In this document: in pieces, positions 26,841 through 29,707 of the stretch
Position numbering within the stretch: position 1 is the first letter of the stretch
Layout: every line of letters starts with the position of its first letter
Origin: Coemansia sp. RSA 1804
Lineage: Eukaryota > Kickxellomycota > Kickxellomycetes > Kickxellales > Kickxellaceae
Reading direction: 5' to 3'
NCBI GenBank assembly: GCA_027578815.1
Contig: JANBTH010000157.1
Location: 1-29,707, forward strand
DNA length: 29,707 bases
Made by a program: the position numbers and the translations under genes
Notes under the pieces: generated by a model
Seen by the model: the letters and a program-made list of their open reading frames with translations, nothing else
What the model was told of the DNA's origin: nothing
Database searches by the model: none

Positions 26841-27383
26841 ATGCCGCTGAACAAAAACGAAAGCAAAACGTACGCTGATTTCACAGCCCTGATGGGCAAG
26901 GGCAAGCAGAGCAAATCGGTGCGGGATCCTCATGGCTTTGACGCTGCGATTGCCTCTGGAAACGTGGCCTCGCTCTCGACTACACAGGGCAGGAACGACG
27001 AGGCCGATCTTGCGTTGCGCGCAAAGAAGGCGTGGGAGGTTGCCATGTCGCCCGGCAAGACACTTCCAATGCAGGCATTTATGGCGTGGATGTCGGGAAC
27101 AGGAGTGTCGATTTTTAGTATTCTTATTACGGGGATGATCCTGATGACTCCTGCAAAAACCATCGCCAGTGTACAGCAGACGTTTGCACCGCTAGAGCGC
27201 GCAGGAAAGAGCGGCGGCTCAAAGCTCGACCTCACGATGCAGAAGGCTGTCTTTGTCGCAATCAATATTGCTGGTATTCTGTTTGGCGTCTATCGGCTTT
27301 CGATAATGGGGCTGCTTCCAACGACATCGTCCGACTGGCTGGGATTCATCCCGTCCAAGCAGTATGTCGAGTTCTCGGGATGA
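26841..27383 (+). CDS. EMC4: ER membrane protein complex subunit 4 (EMC4)
   Basis: 180 aa, close to the human length of 183. EMC inserts tail-anchored and multipass proteins into the ER membrane. An open frame runs 20 codons further upstream, but the ATG at 26841 (MPLNKNESKTYADF) is preceded by AAAGG and gives the usual length. The conserved core AKKAWEVAMSPGKTLPMQAFMAWMSG leads into transmembrane segment 1 (about 77-101). VQQTFAPLE follows, then segment 2 (about 136-160) and the family signature MGLLPTTSSDWLGF. No intron. The gene converges with the TMEM97-like gene, with 123 nt between stops. Confidence 0.95.
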   Translation: MPLNKNESKTYADFTALMGKGKQSKSVRDPHGFDAAIASGNVASLSTTQGRNDEADLALRAKKAWEVAMSPGKTLPMQAFMAWMSGTGVSIFSILITGMILMTPAKTIASVQQTFAPLERAGKSGGSKLDLTMQKAVFVAINIAGILFGVYRLSIMGLLPTTSSDWLGFIPSKQYVEFSG

Positions 27384-27460
27384 GCAGACGGCACACTAGT
27401 TCCTTTAGTTGAAAGCTATGGTATCTGTCTTGAGCATGTTTTGAATGGTAGTTAAAAAAA

Positions 27461-27466
27461 AATAAA
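27461..27466 (+). terminator. Candidate poly(A) signal of EMC4
   Basis: AATAAA 78 nt after the EMC4 stop, within an A-run, in the short gap before the convergent TMEM97-like gene. Confidence 0.4.
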
Positions 27467-27506
27467 AATGAGAAACATTCAGCTGCTGCAATGGCCAGCG
27501 CAGTGG

Positions 27507-28046
27507 CTACTGTGACTTTGGCTTGGCAGTTGACGCAGAGATCGCACTTGCACACTTGGAGTAGGACGCGCAAGCCATTGCAAGAGGAATCAAAAGATAC
27601 GGAAGATATATGCCAGCAAGTAGCATGCGCTCGCTGCAGGACCTGTCGATGTCTCCAAAGAAAAGCATGCCTAGTATAGGCGCCATTGTTGTGCTTACAT
27701 GGACACCATAGACCAGCAATGGAAGGTGTCTGCGAGGACTGGGGACCCACAGCGCCCAAACCGCATAAAAGAAGAACGGGAGCTGCATTACAAGCTCGCA
27801 GACCAGCAGAGAGCGGAACCATGCGAGGCCTCCGTTTCTATCGCCATTACTGTCAAGAACCATGAATGGATCACGCAACTGGCGTGTGAGCAGGTCATTG
27901 AGCGCCAGTAATTGACGTGGAATTATGTCTGCAGGAAGAAGCGGTTGAACATCTACGGTTAGCGTTATTGGGATATGCGAGATAAAGTATGCCAAGAACA
28001 GCGTGTCCAGATAGCTACGCTTTGACGTTGTTGCTTTCTGCTTCAT
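27507..28046 (-). CDS. TMEM97/sigma-2 receptor-like EXPERA-domain protein
   Basis: 179 aa, four predicted membrane helices at about 13-31, 79-100, 107-130 and 141-161. Family landmarks are in place: YFISHIPITLTVDVQ (Asp32), QLRDPFM (Asp59) and CELVMQLPFFFYAVW (Glu84). These align with TMEM97 Asp29, Asp56 and its CELVFQLPFF helix; the two aspartates are the known ligand-binding residues. YGVHVSTTMAPIL and YLPYLLIPLAM match the remaining helices. EXPERA proteins are ER/endolysosomal and bind sterol-like ligands (EBP, TM6SF2, TMEM97). The C-terminus is short and basic, ending KPKSQ, where animal proteins have a longer Lys-rich retrieval tail. The biological role in fungi is not settled. Confidence 0.9.
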   Translation of the reverse strand: MKQKATTSKRSYLDTLFLAYFISHIPITLTVDVQPLLPADIIPRQLLALNDLLTRQLRDPFMVLDSNGDRNGGLAWFRSLLVCELVMQLPFFFYAVWALWVPSPRRHLPLLVYGVHVSTTMAPILGMLFFGDIDRSCSERMLLAGIYLPYLLIPLAMACASYSKCASAISASTAKPKSQ

Positions 28047-29444
28047 GGGTCTTTAGGTGCTGGTTAAGAGATTATATTATATTTCCTGACACAACAAAGA
28101 AGTAAAAAAGACTAGCATAAATGATAAATGATAAATCTACATAATGTGAGATTTTGATAGACCAGTGGTGTCTTTGAATCTCATATGCACAATCGCCACA
28201 AAATCGGACATGTGGGATTTCTGGGCCAGAATCATGCGATTAATTGTGAAGTTATCCATTTTAGCACACTTCAAAGCAGTAAGAGGATATTACGGAGCAC
28301 CAATTACCCGGTAGATGTTTTAAATGTCAGCATTGTAAATAACTATACCTGGCTCCTCAATGTCCTGGCTTAACAATGCAATCTAACCAGACTCACAACT
28401 GGATTTCTTTTTTAGGGTGGTAGGTGCCTCAACAAACTTTATGTTGTATCCAATGTTCCCAGAGTCGAAGCGTAGCATATTTTAATGCATCCAATCTTCA
28501 GGAATGTCGTCTTTGCTTCTAAATATTGTGTTCATGACGCAGAACTTTTATTAAACAGTTTAATAGTCCTAGACACTGTAGTTGCTACCACAAGTGCAAA
28601 GAATAAAAACCATGTTATCTGTAAAGAAGAAAATTTTGAAAAAAATAACACAATCTCAAAGCAAAAAAAACTTATAGCCATTGCTAATGCATATCTCCAC
28701 TAATATTTTTATATTTTTTATTTCATGTCGAACATGTTTAGCCTGGCCGATATCTATTGTTTGAAATTGGAGATCTTGCTTTAAACCCAGTTTCTGAAAT
28801 GCGAAGAATCATAGAAATAGTTAGTTTTTACAACGGACACACATTCAGACAGCTGACTTTTATTTCCAGAGTAAATTGGTAGAAATGTTTCCCAAAATAT
28901 AAAATTTCCTTTGAAGAATTGGCTACCACCTTGAGCAACCTCTCTACACATGATCGCAAGATAACTGCAATGAAAATTGCAAGGTAGAATTAAATGTGCT
29001 ATTGTTTGGCGGGTGTTATGCGTCCAGTCCTTAGAAAGGATCTATAATCCAGCAGACACAAATGATACATGTTTATTCCACAACAAACTCTCCGCAAAAG
29101 TTGCGGAGAATGGAATATATAGCTCAGAACTTGTGTTAAAAGTATCGACTATGGCTGTGGCTTACTAAAGTGGCTGGCTGTGTACTCCAAACGTCGGACA
29201 ATGGATGTATTACGGATACGCATGCAAATAATAGAAATCCAGTTTTCTGTTGAGCTTGTTGTTGGACAGATAAGGGAAAAGAAGAAAAACAAGCAGACAA
29301 TGCTTTGAAAGGCAGGCGAGGGTATCTCTGTTTTGAGCATAAGAGATAAAGCGCTGGTCTATTATTAGACTAAAAGCGTTCATTTAGCCTAAAAAGTTTG
29401 TTGCAATACATTCGATTCCATTTCCAGCAGATGCGTTGCCAGAA
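28047..29444. other. AT-rich region downstream of the TMEM97-like start
   Basis: About 1.4 kb of AT-rich DNA. The first 100 nt are presumably the TMEM97-like promoter. The rest is dominated by the decayed minus-strand frames at 28140-29338; 29340-29444 has no visible feature. Confidence 0.5.
28140..29338 (-). pseudogene. Decayed protein-coding gene, family unknown
   Basis: Two minus-strand segments read as protein. Segment 1 (29338-28784) holds a 39-codon run (29161-29045), one TAG, then 86 codons open (29041-28784) in the same frame, including REVAQGGSQFFKGNFIFWET and FLPIYSGNKSQLSECVSVVK. Segment 2 is in another frame, about 28550-28140. It reads through single TAA/TAG stops with DIPEDWMH, MLRFDSGNIGYNIKFVEAP, SQDIEEPGIVIYNADI and MDNFTINRMILAQKSHMSDF (ending 28140). 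Amino-acid composition is balanced, unlike random AT-rich translation. The two frames differ by one step, so a frameshift or lost intron lies near 28550. I do not recognise the family; it could be a host gene or a mobile-element gene. Confidence 0.45.
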
Positions 29445-29707
29445 ATGGAAGGCGCAGGCAAGCGGGCGAGCATCGCATGTTTATTACAGTCCAAAGCGAC
29501 CAGTCTTTGTGTCACTACTAATATTGCGCTCGGGATCTGCCTCGCAATCTCCGCCGCGTCTGTTCTTGGGTCTATTGTATTGACAGGCGATGCTAGGCAG
29601 AAGGGTCTGCGGATCCAGACGACAATTGCGCAGCGCAAGGGCCGGAGGAAGCATGGCTCCTGCAGCCAGACAGCCATCAAGCGTTTGTTTAATACAGCGT
29701 GGGTGCC
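29445..29707 (+). CDS. Possible N-terminus of a membrane protein, truncated by window end
   Basis: An open frame from ATG 29445 runs 87 codons to the window edge with no stop, starting MEGAGKRASIACLLQSKATS. A clean hydrophobic segment IALGICLAISAASVLGSIVL (about 27-46) is followed by a strongly basic stretch ending QRKGRRKHG, then TAIKRLFNTAWV. The ATG has purine at -3 and G at +4. One transmembrane helix with a basic flank suggests a signal-anchored protein. The basic/KRLF pattern is loosely like the start of half-size peroxisomal ABC transporters, but that is speculation. Two minus-strand frames are also open here (to 29384 and about 29487), so strand is not certain. Confidence 0.45.
   Translation, partial: MEGAGKRASIACLLQSKATSLCVTTNIALGICLAISAASVLGSIVLTGDARQKGLRIQTTIAQRKGRRKHGSCSQTAIKRLFNTAWV

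Noticed and set aside
28740..29330. Plus-strand readings of the 28-29 kb AT-rich region
   Set aside because: One plus frame also looks partly protein-like, but it is more often interrupted than the minus frame with the 86-codon open run; the minus reading was preferred, with some doubt.

Overview
The window looks like a fungal nuclear chromosome segment. It carries protein-coding genes typical of fungi: a Gyp1-type RabGAP, EMC4, SWR1, a class I sirtuin, an EF-hand external NADH dehydrogenase and an OPT-family transporter. Coding regions are GC-rich and almost intron-free, with AT-rich spacers between them. A class I sirtuin and SWR1 sit beside genes missing from budding yeast (UBE2T-like E2, ICE2-like protein, TMEM97-like protein). 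Together with the low intron density this suggests an early-diverging lineage, possibly Kickxellomycotina. That placement is inference; no marker gene in the window proves it.

Left part (1-7.4 kb): an OPT transporter (-), a UBE2T-like ubiquitin-conjugating enzyme with a very long disordered tail (-), and a divergent Rab5/Ypt5-type GTPase (+). The Rab gene is the only one with clear introns, two of them flanking a 25-nt exon. Middle part (8-22.4 kb): a run of four long intronless plus-strand genes, namely external NADH dehydrogenase, SWR1 chromatin remodeller, Sir2-like deacetylase and an ICE2/NARG2-C-like protein. Right part (22.8-29.7 kb): dephospho-CoA kinase (+), a TBC RabGAP (-) divergent from EMC4 (+), a TMEM97-like EXPERA protein (-) convergent with EMC4, and the start of a possible membrane protein running off the right edge (+).

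Two AT-rich stretches (about 23.6-25.2 kb and 28.1-29.4 kb) are not featureless. Read on the minus strand they hold long protein-like frames broken by in-frame stops and at least one frame change. I read them as decayed genes of unrecognised family. A third AT-rich spacer (18.1-19.0 kb) has inverted repeats and a short coding-like frame.

Functional themes: endosomal traffic (Rab5; the Gyp1-like protein acts on Golgi Rabs in yeast), chromatin and transcription (SWR1, Sir2, ICE2-like), ER membrane (EMC4, TMEM97-like), mitochondria and cofactors (external NDH-2, CoA synthesis). As usual in eukaryotes, neighbours need not work together. No tRNA, rRNA, CRISPR array or intact transposon was seen.
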